64,000 nucleotides of DNA from assembly GCA_963921425.1 (NCBI GenBank), contig OY992836.1:10261304-10325303 (forward strand). The letters run 5' to 3'. The DNA comes from Dryas octopetala (lineage: Eukaryota; Streptophyta; Magnoliopsida; Rosales; Rosaceae). Shown one piece after another: positions 47,898 to 59,488 of this stretch. The stretch's first letter is position 1. Each line of letters opens with the position of its first letter. The notes under the pieces are model-generated. The model was not told the DNA's origin. It ran no database searches and saw nothing but the letters and a program-made list of their open reading frames with translations. Position numbers and translations under genes: made by a program.

Positions 47898-49768
47898 TAG
47901 GGGTTGGCAAGCCCGGCCCAAATTTTTCGGGTTCGGGCTTGAATTATAGGAGCTCAATAGGGTTTTCGGGCCGAGCTGGACTAGGCTTGGGCTTTAATAC
48001 ACAAGCCCAAGATCCGTCCATCGGGCTTTGGCTTGCGGGTTTGAAGAGCCGGGCCGGGTTAGACCAGAATGGGCCCAAACCCTGTTTAGACACATATATA
48101 TCTTCAAAAAAAATTAAGAGATTTTGACTATGTTGTGATTTGAACATGAGACCACACATAACATGCTTCAACTCTCAACAAACTGAGCTAACTAGTTTAT
48201 TTGTTAAGTTTGTGAATCATATCATATTTAATAGCTCTTTCGTTTGTTTACTTTAATAAATCATTAATATGCTTATTAAGTTATTATATAATACTATTAT
48301 GTTAGTAATAATGTAATACTATAAATAATAAACTTTTAAAATTATATACAACATTACAACTATAATAAAACATAAATGTATATATATTTTATTATATATT
48401 TTATTACATATTTTTATAAACAAACGATGCAATTGTGTTTTCAACGATTTGAACCGTTCAAATTAATTTTAGTTACTCACTCAAAGAAAATTGGTGCAAA
48501 AAATGAGCTCAATCGGAGATGTAAAAGTGACATAACGGTGGTCGAATTAATAAGCGATTGTGGTTTTTCTAATGATAATCGAATGGGTAAATGAATTTCG
48601 ATTTGGCCGATTTTTTGTAAACAAGATCTTTTACTATGAACATAGAAAATGAACGGATCAGATTGTTGAAATCACGTTGTAGTCTTCATAATTATGGAAA
48701 CAACAAGGTTTTAACGGGAAAGTTATTAGAATTATACTCTTCAAGTATATTATATGTAGAATCTCACATATCGATCGTGTTTTCAACGATTCGAACTGTT
48801 CAAACTTTAGTTCCCCACTCAAAGAGAATCTTTGCAAAAAATTAGCTCAATCGGAGATATAAGAGTGACGTAACGGTTGTCGAATTAATGAATGATCATG
48901 GTTTTTCTAATGATAATCGAACATTCGAACGAGTAGATAAATTTCTATTTGGCCAATTTTGTGTAAGGATGATCTTTGACTATGAACATAAAAAATGAAC
49001 GGTTCAGATCGTTGAATTAATGAACGATCGTGGTTTAATAACTTTAATTATAGTTGTATTATAAAAGTTTATTATAATAACTTTAAGGGATTAATGTCAT
49101 TTTGCTCCCCAGACTATTACACATGTATCAGTTTGCTCCCCAGACTTCTAATTTGGAAAATTAAGGACCCTGACTTTTTCAATTTTGCCAATTAAGGTTA
49201 TTCCGTCAATTTATACATTTTTCATCTAAAATGTCGAGATGATCAAGCAAAATTTAGCAAGAAATAAAAGAGGAAAAATGATGCATGAGGAAAAAATGAT
49301 AAGATCTAATTGGAAGGGACCATTTTGCCCTCAAAGATTTGGATAAAAAATGTGCAAATTGACAAAAGAACCTCAATTGGCAAAATTAAAAAAGTCAGAG
49401 TCCTTATTTTCCAAATTAGAAGTTTGGGGAGCAAACTGATACAAGTGTAATAGTCTGGGGAGCAAAATGGTATTAATCCCTAACTTTAATAACTATAGTT
49501 ACAAATTTGTAATGTTGTATATAAGTTTAAAAGTTTATTATTTATGGTATTACATAGTTTACACTATTACTATTTACTAACATTATATGATTATAGTATT
49601 ATATAATAACTTAATAAGAATATTAATAATTTATTAGAATATACAAACGGAAAACCTATTAAATATGTTATGATTCACTAATTAGACAAAAAAACTAATT
49701 AGCTCAGTTGGTTGAGAGTTGAAGTTTATTTCATGAGGTCTCATGTTTGATTCACAACATAGCCAAAA
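47898..49768. mobile_element. GGGCC-rich hAT element, truncated (copy 2)
   Basis: The left end TAGGGGTTGGCAAGCCCGG at 47898 and the following 500 bases match copy 1. The right arm keeps the tRNA-like segment (about 49690-49760) but loses the GGGCC-rich terminus. The match to copy 1 stops after GCCAAAATC near 49770, where another inverted-repeat element starts. Only two tandem units are present (from about 48439 and 48783) against more than three in copy 1. A MULE MITE is inserted at 49087-49480. Confidence 0.8.
49087..49480. mobile_element. 394-bp MULE-type MITE
   Basis: The terminal inverted repeats exceed 100 bases, starting GGGATTAATGTCATTTTGCT and GGGATTAATACCATTTTGCT. A perfect 9-bp duplication TAACTTTAA lies at 49078-49086 and 49481-49489. 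There is no coding capacity. Confidence 0.92.
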
Positions 49769-49771
49769 TCT

Positions 49772-50683
49772 TGACACTTGTCCCATTACTTAACACTAAT
49801 TAACAGTCATTTAAATTTTTTTATCTCCAAATGGTTATAAAAAAAACTTTGTTTTTTCCAAATAATTTTAAAAATTAATTATTTTTTGGCTGATTTTTTT
49901 AAAATTAATTAAAGAAAAATAGCAAATGTGTTTCACTCCCAACCTTCTTCCTCTTCTATTTTTTTTTCCCGAGTCCTTTCCTTTTCTCTTCATTGTAGAA
50001 GAAAGTTCTTTTCAACCAAAATATTCAAAAAGAAAGAGAAAGCCCTCCGTACTCCAGCAGTCCAGCCAATATTGGAGTTTAGAGCCAAAGGAGAGAGCCA
50101 AGACTTGAATGGAAGTTCAGAGACACAAACATACTAGAGATTATGGCCTTCAAATTTAAATCAATGTGTTTGTGAAATTGGCAGTATAGATTGTTTCCAG
50201 AAATGGCATTGTCACGATCGTTTGTGAAATCTCCAGTAGATGTGGCTTCGAGATCGAAACGGCGTCGCACACAGAAGGCAATGAAGCTGGATCAACCTGT
50301 GAGTTTCATAATGTCGTTGTTCTCTCCAACTTTTCAAGTGCCTTCCTTCTCACTCTCTTGCAGCCCTGCTCATGGATTTGCCCTTTGTTGGAGTAGTCTG
50401 GTGTTGCAGAAAGCTGTATTCTTCAAAAGCTGTCTTCTTTGAAGAATAGAGAAATTACTAAGAGGAATGACTCAGACCAAAAAAGAGCAGAGAAGAGGAA
50501 GAGAATCAGACCCAAATAGAACATAGAAGAGGAAGTGACTTTGGAGTGAAACACGTTTGATATTTTTTCGTTTAATTAATTTTTTATTTTATTTGGAAAT
50601 AAGTAGATAACATAGTTTTTTTAGAAGAGATAACAGAGTTGAAGTGGCTGTTAATTGATGTTATGTAGTGGGACATGTGTCAA
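49772..50683. mobile_element. Probable TIR element with internal transcript-like sequence
   Basis: GACACTTGTCCCATTAC at 49772 pairs with GACACATGTCCCACTAC in reverse ending at 50683, and the inverted match runs about 56 bases at roughly three quarters identity. A second pair, GTGTTTCACTCC near 49928 and its inverse near 50547, lies further in. No clear target duplication was found. Inside is a short frame beginning MALSRSFVKSPVDV near 50203, with no family match that I recognise. Confidence 0.55.
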
Positions 50684-52059
50684 TATATTCGCTAAGGGAC
50701 AGATATGGACAGGTAAAATGGGGACAGAGGATCATGACTCCATCGCAATCATGAGGCAATCGGATGAGAATTTATTTTATGCGACTCTAATGCTACATAC
50801 ATGCTAATATGATGTTTTTAATTTACTTAAAATTATAACACGTGTATAATTATTAATTAATATATAAAATTTTAATTATAAATGTTAAACAATATTCTTA
50901 AGAATTATCGTATTATGATCTGAATAAATTAATAATATCACATTAGCATGTCACGCTGTATTATTAGCATATATAAATTTTATCATAACCTTAGTGTGCT
51001 TTAAATTGTAACAAAAAATAAGAAAGATTATTAAGCCTAAACTCAGCTGGCCCAAGATTTAAATTCCGGGCCAAATTAAAAAAAGCCTACTACTGTTCAC
51101 AAATACTGTTCATCCGTCAATGTTCGCGCGTGCACTCTTCGCTGCGTAATGTTTTTGTAAATGCTTAAAGGAGCATCATATGCATCGATCTACATGCAAC
51201 AATAATTATAAAAAAAAAAAAAAAAAAAACTCAAACGATATTAAAAAACACCATACGCATCTCTATATCTGCAAGCCATGTGCATTTGCAAGCACGCAGA
51301 TGGTGCATCTCTAAGCAAGCAGATGGTGCATCATAATAGATAATTATTCATGCCCTGAAAGGGAGCATCAATATATATTCCGAAATTGCTTCATCTAGAA
51401 GTAACATTGCAAAGGAAAACAGGGGATGAGCTACAAATAGAAAGAAAAAAAAAAAAGCACCTCCTGTGTTTCACGGTAATTAATGAACAAGGACTATATG
51501 CTCTAGACTCCTGCAACAAGAATAACAACAAAACTGTCAGTAAGCATAGAAGTAAAACTACAGAATCAACCACATTACATGCTTTCAAAAAGAATTGCAG
51601 ATGCATCTCTCCGAAAAAAAGAAGCTACCACAAGTTAAATCAAGCTTAGCTACAAAGTTCTAGCCACAGCCACACTAATTGTCAGTTTATCATCATATAT
51701 TCATATCACGAACTCTTGCTTAACTCTTTGCCCGCAAATTAAGTCCCATAGTTTATTAGTTTCCAGTTTTCCACGCTTTGCTCTTAATTCAGAAGCCGTG
51801 TCATCTTTGGCTTCCACTCAACCCCTGATCCCAAATATATCAAGCTTCTCAGCCAAAGCCACAAACTTTCCCATTCATAATCACAAAAATAATCATCTGG
51901 GCTTGAAGGGTTTCGAAGGAGCTGAAGAATCAGGAGGCACTCAAATAAGCATTATATCTCTGTCTAGCAAATTCAAATTAATTCATCAAACCCAATTATT
52001 TGAAGAAAAAAAAAAATTACACATTCGTGTTAACATTCTATAATGGGAAAATCGATCTT
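50684..52059. other. Intergenic DNA
   Basis: AT-rich, with a poly-A run near 51210-51229. The small frame at 51386-51649 is low-complexity and not supported as a gene. The last part is the 3' flank of the UGT-2 pseudogene. Confidence 0.5.
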
Positions 52060-53523
52060 CTAAACTTTGAGGCCAATATTATTCAAACCTCGATCATGCA
52101 CATGCTTTTCCAAATACTCGACACATTTGTCCATGTATATATCATGGAGATCCTTGTCTCTGAATAACACACTATATTCTTTGGCTCCTTCCCTGTAAGC
52201 CTTCCCCTCCTCATTCACCACAACCAAACTCAGTGACTCGGCCAACGAGCTCCTTGTAAACGTTCCATTTTCTTGGTTTCTTGGTACCTCAATCCCAACC
52301 TTCTTGTCCCAAAACCTAGCATTTAGCCCTTGATCATATAAGAAGGGAAACATGATAAGAGGAAGTCCATAACCAAGTCCCTCTATGAGTGAACTCCAAC
52401 CACAGTGAGTCAAGAAACCCCCAACCGACTCGTGTGCCAAAATTTTGGGTTGAGGTGCCCAAGTTGTCCAAACAAGTCCACGACCTTGGGTTCGGTCCTC
52501 GAACCCATCTGGCAACTTCACTGAAGAGCCAATGGGCCACCTGAGGTCCCAAAAGAATGGCAACCCAGATAGTTCAATCCCAAGAGCCAACTCAGTGAAG
52601 TCTTGTTGACTAAGATTAAGCTCACTTCCAAGTGCAATGTAAACCACGTACAGTCCCTTTCTCTTGCTTGTCCAACCACTGAGAGATGAAAGCAAAGAAG
52701 CTGTTATCAATATCCTTGTCTTCTTCACTAGTTATGGTTTGGGTTTGGACTATTGATGGTGTCAATAAGCCCACAGGAAGCACAGGTTTGCGGTGAAGCT
52801 CTTGAAGCAAATCCAGCCACTCCCCCTCAATCTCTCTGCAACTTCGAATAAGATAGACTTGACAACCTTGGACTGTACACTCGAAACGAAACCAATCCGA
52901 AACGCCAGAAGTGTTTTGTTCCACATGGTCGAACATGTTCTTGGCCTCGAAAGGCCTAAAAACCAAATTGTAAGAAAAAGGAACCCATTCGGGAGGTACA
53001 GTGAAGTGCTCAGGCAGTGTTCTAAGACCATGGCGGTCTACTACATCGGGTGCTGTTGGTCCAAAGAAACATAGAAAGGACGCGTTAAAACCACTGAAAT
53101 GGGCTCGTGAAATACCCAACTTAGTGGCTATTGGTGGTAACCAATGAGGGGCAAAGTCGTGAATAATCCAATGGGGAGTGTGAGTTTCAAGGAAGTTAGA
53201 AAGACCCAGTTGGAGTCCATCGTGCGCTAATTTGAGGGTTGGGATTAGATGGTATGGTACGTCCATCGTGGCCTCTGCATTTTCCGGGAGGGTTTCGACG
53301 TGTGGCAGAGGGAGTTGGACTAAATCGATGAGAGGGTCTAAGTCTTGAGGGATTTTTGGGAGGCGTTGGGTGTTTCTTGGGGTGGATATGAAGGAGACCT
53401 TGTGGCCTCTTCGAGCTAGCTATGTGCTTGGCAACCTCAAGAAATTGAATTATATGACCAAAGGCTAGCTAGCCATGGGAAGACGGCTATGTGAAGCTTC
53501 TTTGGCTTACCCACAGAGCTCAT
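52060..53523 (-). pseudogene. UGT-2: family-91-type glycosyltransferase with four 4-bp insertions
   Basis: The start ATG is at 53523-53521 (MSSVGKPKKLHIAVFPWLA). The frame breaks at codon 20 because GCTAGC has become GCTAGCTAGC (53464-53473). A second 4-bp insertion (AGCTAGCT, 53414-53421) follows in the same region. The frame is then open through [20 protein letters not shown] to KQEKGT, where a third insertion (about 52645-52651) shifts it again. The rest includes [17 protein letters not shown] and a full PSPG box ([25 protein letters not shown]). A fourth insertion (52090-52096) removes the normal stop and adds a short foreign tail. Apart from these, the sequence tracks UGT-3 and UGT-4 closely. 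It cannot make a full enzyme. Confidence 0.92.
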
Positions 53524-56109
53524 GGTTGGGGGTTTCAGGTTTGTGATTGCAGCTCAATTAATTTATTTGTTTTGTCGATTAGGGTTTGGTATTTAAGACA
53601 ATAAACATTGGTATTAGTTTTACATCTCACTCTTTGAGTCCCACTTTGACTGTACACCTAGTCATCATGTTGGGCCATTATAGTAAACATTTCATCATCG
53701 ATCACCTGCCTGAATTTATTTGTTTTATGATATGGCATGTCCTTATTTTTTTTACTTCATTGGTTAAAGGAAAAGATACTGGGGCCATTAGGGAGAGTTC
53801 ACTTTTGCTGACCAGTCAGCAAGCTTGCCACGTGTTAACTAAGATAACCATAGTTAGTAACTTAGTCTTACGATATAGTGATGCGAGAGAAAGTTTGTTA
53901 TCCAATTTTACCCTCCATTGAAATGACTTTGTATCTTACCCGGCCTTGTTGACCGTATGGATTGATATCTTCAGATATGTTTTTTTAGAGTGAAATGTTA
54001 GCTACTTTATTTTTTTTACTTTTTCTCTTCTCCGGCCCTTTTTCAGTGCATTCTCATAGTTAGAACTATTCGTTTTCTAAATTACCCTTTAAATATCATC
54101 TATCTAAAAATTATATATATAAATTACATTAGAAATCGTTTGGTTATCTAATTATTATTAAGTAAATAAACTTTTTTTTAATAACAGTTTAAATTCAATA
54201 TCTATTTATTTGATAATTTTTAGATAACCAAATAATTTTTGATTTTGTTGACTTTTTGCAAAGATAATTTTTACAGGGTGATTAAGAAAATAAACAATTC
54301 CGATCATGAAATTACATTGTAAAATAAGCAATAAAAAAGAGAAGCTAGGTAGAAGGAGAAGATAGCTAGTATTCCTCTTATTTAAAATATCTTCTTTAAA
54401 AGTATAGTGAACAATTCGACTATACTATTAAGTCATTGAGGTTAATTCAAATGGTGTGAGTAAGTGAGATAATAGGTTAGGATTATGATATGTATAAATT
54501 CTTTTATTATTTTTTTTAGTCTGACAGTTGGTATCAGTACTCGTCCAACATGCATGGGCACCAAAATTAGATGAAACATTTTTTCTTTACTAAATCGTAA
54601 TTTATAAGTGTACTACATAATGGCACAACTTGCATGAATGGTCCCCAGTGACGGATCCAGGATCTTTGATTCGGATGGTGGGTAGGTGATCGACCGGTGG
54701 CAACGGTGGGCAAGTGATCGGTGGCGGCGAAATGTGATGGTGGGGGCATTGGGGGTGGGTTGGGACTTAGGTGTTGGTTTTGGGGAATTTTGGATTTGAA
54801 GTTATGTTTTGGAATTGGGGACTCGGGTCTATCTTTTTTATTTTTTTTTCCTAATTCATAGTTCAAAACTAGACTCGGCAACGAGTCGTGTTTTTATGGG
54901 TTAAGGTTAACGGGTAAACACGACAAAACCCTTTAAGCTACGAGTGGCAAAAACACAAACACGACCCGAATATAAACGGGTGAACACAACACGACCGTTC
55001 TACCCGTTAGAAAAATAAAATATCCCATAAAAAAGTTTGACTGAGGAAAGAAAACAAAGAGAGTTTTGAAAGAAAAGAAAGTGAAAATTTTGTTAAGGAG
55101 AAGATTCTCCTTGTTTGGGCGCAAAATGGGAACCAGCCACACAAAAGAAAAGAAAAAGAAAAGGAAAAGAGGGAAAAGAAAGGAAAAAAAAAGGGTGATT
55201 TTTTCTTCTGCCATTGACATATTGTCTATTGTCGAGACTTGCCAAGCTCTCTCTCCTCCTCACTTCGCCCAAGTCCAAGCCCACTTCTACTCCCGGCAAC
55301 TCCTTCACCACCCTTCCTGCCGTACTCGTTCTTCGGTGGAGGTGGCTAGGTAGCGAGGGGTCACCTTCCAAAGCTTCGGGGGATACTGGCGGCTGAGAAA
55401 GGTGGATTTAAGCTTGGTGCTCCGGCGTTTGGGGGGCGATTGCCCGACCCTCTACCTCACAACATGGATCAGTCCCTGATGGTCCCAACTTTTGCTTCTC
55501 TGCCAAATATCAACTTTTGCTTCAATCAAATATCTTTCTCGATCCACAGTATATGGTTCAGTTCCTTAACTTCCTTGTAACCAAAGTATAAATTCGACTA
55601 TAGTAAAATATTGGTTTATTTTTGTAATTTTCTATAATTACAATTTTAATGTTTTTAAGTATATGAATTATACATAATAGTTCATGAGTAATACAGAAAA
55701 ATACGTGTTTAATGTGGGAGTGATACATGTATAATTGAAAAGAGTAAATTGCACCATTGGTCCATTTGCTTTCTACATTTTTTTATGTTGGTCCACGATC
55801 TAAATTTTGTCTTACTATAGGAAAATGTAGAAAATAAGTGGACCAATGGTATGAAAAATGAAAATATTTTGATATACGTATGTACGAATATGTGTTTTTA
55901 CTTACTAGGGCTACAACATTCTCATTAGAAATAGAATAGATGTATGACTAACCAATTAACTTAAACTTCAGTAACTAATACGTATTATTTTTTGTCTAGC
56001 ATATTCAAATGAACTTTTCAAGGCCAATTATTTGAGAAAAAACCAAAAAAACATATTCTAGTTAACTTTCCTTGGTGGAATAATCTTCCTAACATACGGG
56101 CAACACTAT
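53524..56109. other. Intergenic DNA between UGT-2 and UGT-3
   Basis: No supported gene. A CACGAC/GGGT-rich patch near 54870-55010 resembles the ends of common plant hAT MITEs but no full element could be delimited. The Lys-rich frame near 55066-55353 is low-complexity. The first 100 bases are the presumed UGT-2 promoter; a TTAAATA-type box lies near 53590. Confidence 0.5.
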
Positions 56110-57510
56110 TCAAACCTCACGCGCATGCTTTTCAAAGTACTCCACACAATTGTCCATGTATCTATCATGGAGTTGTTTGTCTTTGAATACTGCACTATAT
56201 TCCTTGGCTCCATCTCTGTAAGCCTTCCCCTCTTCATCCACCACAACCAAACTCAGCGACTCGGCTAATGAGGTCCTCGTAAAAGATCCATTTTCTTCGT
56301 TTCTTGGTACTTCAATCCCAACCTTTTTGTCCCAAAACATAGAATTTAGTCCTTGGTCATGTAGAAAGGGCAACATGATAAGAGGAAGTCCATAATGAAG
56401 TCCTTCTATGAGTGAACTCCAACCGCAGTGGGTCAAGAAACCCCCAACTGAAGGGTGTGCCAATATTTTGAGCTGAGGTACCCAACTTGTCCAAACAAGT
56501 CCACGACCTTTGGTTCGGTCCTCAAACCCATCCGGTAGCTCCATGGATGACCCAATGGGCCATCTAAGAGCCCAAAAGAATGGCAACCCAGATAGTTCTA
56601 ATCCAAGAGCCAACTCAGTGAAGTCTTGTTGATTTAAATCGACCTCACTTCCAAGTGCAATGTAAACTACAGACCCTTTGTCTTGCTTGTCAAGCCACTC
56701 AACAATTACAGACCAGCTGCTATCATTGTTGTCTTCACTAGTTTCGACTATTGATGGTGGCAATAAGCCGACTGGAAGAACTGGTTTGCGGTGAAGCTCT
56801 TGAAGCAAATCGAGCCACTCCCTCTCTATTTCTCTGCAACTCCGAATAAGATAGAGTTGACAGCCTTGGCCCGTAGACTGAAAACGAAACTTATCCGAAA
56901 CGCCAGAAGGGTTTTGATCCCTAGCTTGGAACATTCTTTTGGCTTCAAAAGGCCGAAAAGCCAATTTTGAAGGGAAGGGAACCCATGGGGGAGGGAGAGT
57001 ATAGTGCTCAGGCAGTGTTCTAAGACCATGATAGAGGTCTATTAGATCCGGTGCTGTTGGTCCAAAAGAACATAGAGAGGAGGCGTTGATGATACTTAAA
57101 TTGGCTCGTGAAATGCCCAGCTTGGTGGCTATTGGGGGTAGCCAGTGAGGGGCAAAGTCGTGAATAATCCAATCCGGAGTGTGTGTTTCTAGGAAATTAG
57201 AAACACCCTGTTGGAGTCCATCGTGAGCTAATTTGAGGGTTGGGATTTGGTGGAATGGGACGTCAGTGGTAGCCTCTGCATTTTCTGGGAGGTTTTGGAC
57301 ACGTGGCAGTGGGATTTGGACTAAATGAATGAGAGGGGTTAAGTGTTGAGGGATTTTGGGGAGGCGTTGGATGTTTCTTGGGGTGGATATGAAGGAGACC
57401 TTGTGACCTCTGCGAGCTATTTGCTTGGCAACTTCGAGATATGGGATTATATGACCAAAGGCTAGCCATGGAAACAAGGCTATGTGAAGCTTCTTAGGCT
57501 GATCACTCAT
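56110..57510 (-). CDS. UGT-3: family-91-type UDP-glycosyltransferase, intact, 466 aa
   Basis: A single-exon frame from ATG at 57510 to a stop at 56110, a normal length for the family. The N-terminal domain has [20 protein letters not shown] with the expected catalytic His20, and the activating Asp118 in [10 protein letters not shown]. The C-terminal domain has VVYIALGSE and the 44-residue PSPG box at residues 343-386 ([20 protein letters not shown] to LPFLHDQ). Such enzymes are cytosolic and transfer a sugar from a UDP donor, often onto a sugar already attached to a flavonoid or terpenoid. Relatives in Rosaceae are named UDP-rhamnose:rhamnosyltransferase. Donor and acceptor cannot be assigned from sequence. 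It is a tandem paralogue of the - strand copies on both sides. Confidence 0.95.
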   Translation of the reverse strand: MSDQPKKLHIALFPWLAFGHIIPYLEVAKQIARRGHKVSFISTPRNIQRLPKIPQHLTPLIHLVQIPLPRVQNLPENAEATTDVPFHQIPTLKLAHDGLQQGVSNFLETHTPDWIIHDFAPHWLPPIATKLGISRANLSIINASSLCSFGPTAPDLIDLYHGLRTLPEHYTLPPPWVPFPSKLAFRPFEAKRMFQARDQNPSGVSDKFRFQSTGQGCQLYLIRSCREIEREWLDLLQELHRKPVLPVGLLPPSIVETSEDNNDSSWSVIVEWLDKQDKGSVVYIALGSEVDLNQQDFTELALGLELSGLPFFWALRWPIGSSMELPDGFEDRTKGRGLVWTSWVPQLKILAHPSVGGFLTHCGWSSLIEGLHYGLPLIMLPFLHDQGLNSMFWDKKVGIEVPRNEENGSFTRTSLAESLSLVVVDEEGKAYRDGAKEYSAVFKDKQLHDRYMDNCVEYFEKHAREV

Positions 57511-58091
57511 GGTGGGTTGTTGGAGCTCTTTATGGTCTCCAGTCTCCTCTTTCCTAATTATGTAGGCTAATTAAGAGAGTGGTTGGCCCCAACGTCTTAC
57601 TCTTTTGTCTTGCTCTTTGAATCTTGCTTTGTCTGTGGACACAATAAAACAAACAATTCAGCTCAATATCAAGGGCCCGGTCCATGGGCTTGAATTTGTT
57701 TATTTTATGGTTCAAGAAAACTTCAACCAAAATTTTACAAAACACATGCAGAAATACCCAGAAATCAATGAATCTATGAAGCTACGATTAATTTGGAATC
57801 AAGAACACAGATATACCCACAGATGCGAAGACAAATCTCTCAAGAAGTCGCACAAAGTAGAAAATTAAGATTCACATGCCATGATCATCACAGTATCAAG
57901 ATATGTATAGAAGATCAAAGAAGATTTTAGAAATTCTAATTTCAAGAACCAGATGCGAAGAACCTGAACCGCCAAAGCGTGCGATTGCAAACCAGAGTAA
58001 GATGTAGAGGCTCGAAGACGAAATCAGTGACGAAGATGAAGAACCTAGCAGCAAAGAAGCACCATGGATCGCTGGACACAAGCCAGTTGTG
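57511..58091. other. UGT-3 upstream region and LTR-element leader
   Basis: The first 100 bases are the presumed promoter of UGT-3; no clear TATA box was seen. Further on, the minus strand looks like the untranslated leader of the LTR element whose primer-binding site is at 58092-58103. Confidence 0.4.
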
Positions 58092-58277
58092 GCTCTGATA
58101 CCATGTTTGGTTTCAGAGAAAGTTACAGAGAAAGTATAACAAGAGAAAAAGAGAGAGAAACGAGAGTCTATATAGATCACCAACCCAGCTGCACAAAGCT
58201 GAATATAAATGGGCTGCTAGGAATTTTTATGTTTCTATTTTTTATATATATTTCATACAAGGGTGTGTAATGGGACA
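58092..58277 (-). mobile_element. Small LTR-retrotransposon remnant (one LTR plus primer-binding site)
   Basis: The minus strand reads a TG-starting stretch (TGTCCCATTACACACCC at about 58277) to ..AACCAAACA at 58104, directly followed by TGGTATCAGAGC (58092-58103), the initiator tRNA-Met primer-binding site. This gives an LTR of about 174 bp, short enough for a TRIM-type element. No gag-pol frame and no second LTR were found in the window. Confidence 0.5.
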
Positions 58278-58625
58278 TAAGAGAATTGATATTTGTTTTT
58301 TAGTATTTCTTTTCTTTAACTTTCTTTTAGTAAACCAATGGGAGAACCCATCACCAGACTTGACAATACATTAAATTTGAGAAAAAGTTGAATTTCTTGT
58401 TTCTTATTTTATTTTTCAAAGAACTCACAAGATGAATTGGTTCTCAGTAAGTGAAGGCCGTTGAGTATGATATTCTTTAGTCATACAAGAGATACTGATG
58501 TTGAATTAAGTTGGTCATAGTTGCCACAATGTACATTCTTATCGCTGTTTGTTCTCAAATTCATTATAAACTATATGTCACAAATAGACCTTTAAGTTTA
58601 TCATAATGTTGGTTATAAGTTTATA

Positions 58626-59173
58626 GGGGAAATTACAGATTTAGTCCAGTTATTTTATACCTAGTTCAATTTTGGTCCACAATCTTTTTTAAGTTCTGTT
58701 TTGGTCCACTAATTGTTTCACTTGTTCAATAAAGGTCCAGATTTGTTTTCTCAAATTTGGCCTGCTTTTTACCCTATCAAATCTCACCCAAATTCAGCAA
58801 ATATATACTTGTTTTAAAGCTATGCATTTCTTCTTTACAACCATATAAAGATCATTCAAATTGGAGTTCTAAAACTCAAGATAATTGACCCTAAAGTAGG
58901 GTACCCAAAACTGCCAATTTTTCAAATTTCACCAAATCTCAATTCTCTTAGATTATAATACTCCAAATTTGTTTTTATGACTAAGAAATGATAAAATATA
59001 ACTTATACTTCAATTATAATTGAAGAAAACACAACCCAAAAGATTTAAAGTCACAAATCTGGACCTTTATTGAACAAATGAAACAATTAGTGGACCAAAA
59101 CAGAACTTAAAAAAGATCGTGGACCAAAATTGAACTAGGTATAAAATAAGTGGACCAAATCTGTAATTTCCTC
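58626..59173. mobile_element. 548-bp MULE-type MITE
   Basis: The ends are GGGGAAATTACAGATTTAGT at 58626 and the inverse CTGTAATTTCCTC ending at 59173. A perfect 10-bp duplication TAAGTTTATA lies at 58616-58625 and 59174-59183. The arms pair over about 130 bases (for example GGTCCACTAATTGTTTCA). The core near 58768-58930 resembles the core of the hairpin element at 27202-28074. Confidence 0.88.
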
Positions 59174-59488
59174 TAAGTTTATAACTACCTTGACTTAGTT
59201 TTTATCAATAATGACGTTTAATGGAGTGATGATTCAAACTAGCTAGAACATTTTCTTCGATCAGAAATAGATATGTGACAAACCAAGGTAATTAATAAAC
59301 CTCAATCAGTAGTATTGGCCAAAAAAAAACACCTCAATCAGTAGTATACACATTATCTTTGTCTTACATAATCAAGTTAACTTATAAAGACCAATTATTC
59401 GAGTACGAATTAAGAAAACAGACACTAGCTAGCTAGTTAACTATCTTTAGTGGAAACTTGCATCTTCCAAACTCTAGGCCAACATTAT

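Noticed and set aside
55066..55353. Lys/Arg-rich frame upstream of UGT-3
   Set aside because: Its start is an A-rich simple stretch, and it has no homologue that I recognise and no splice structure.
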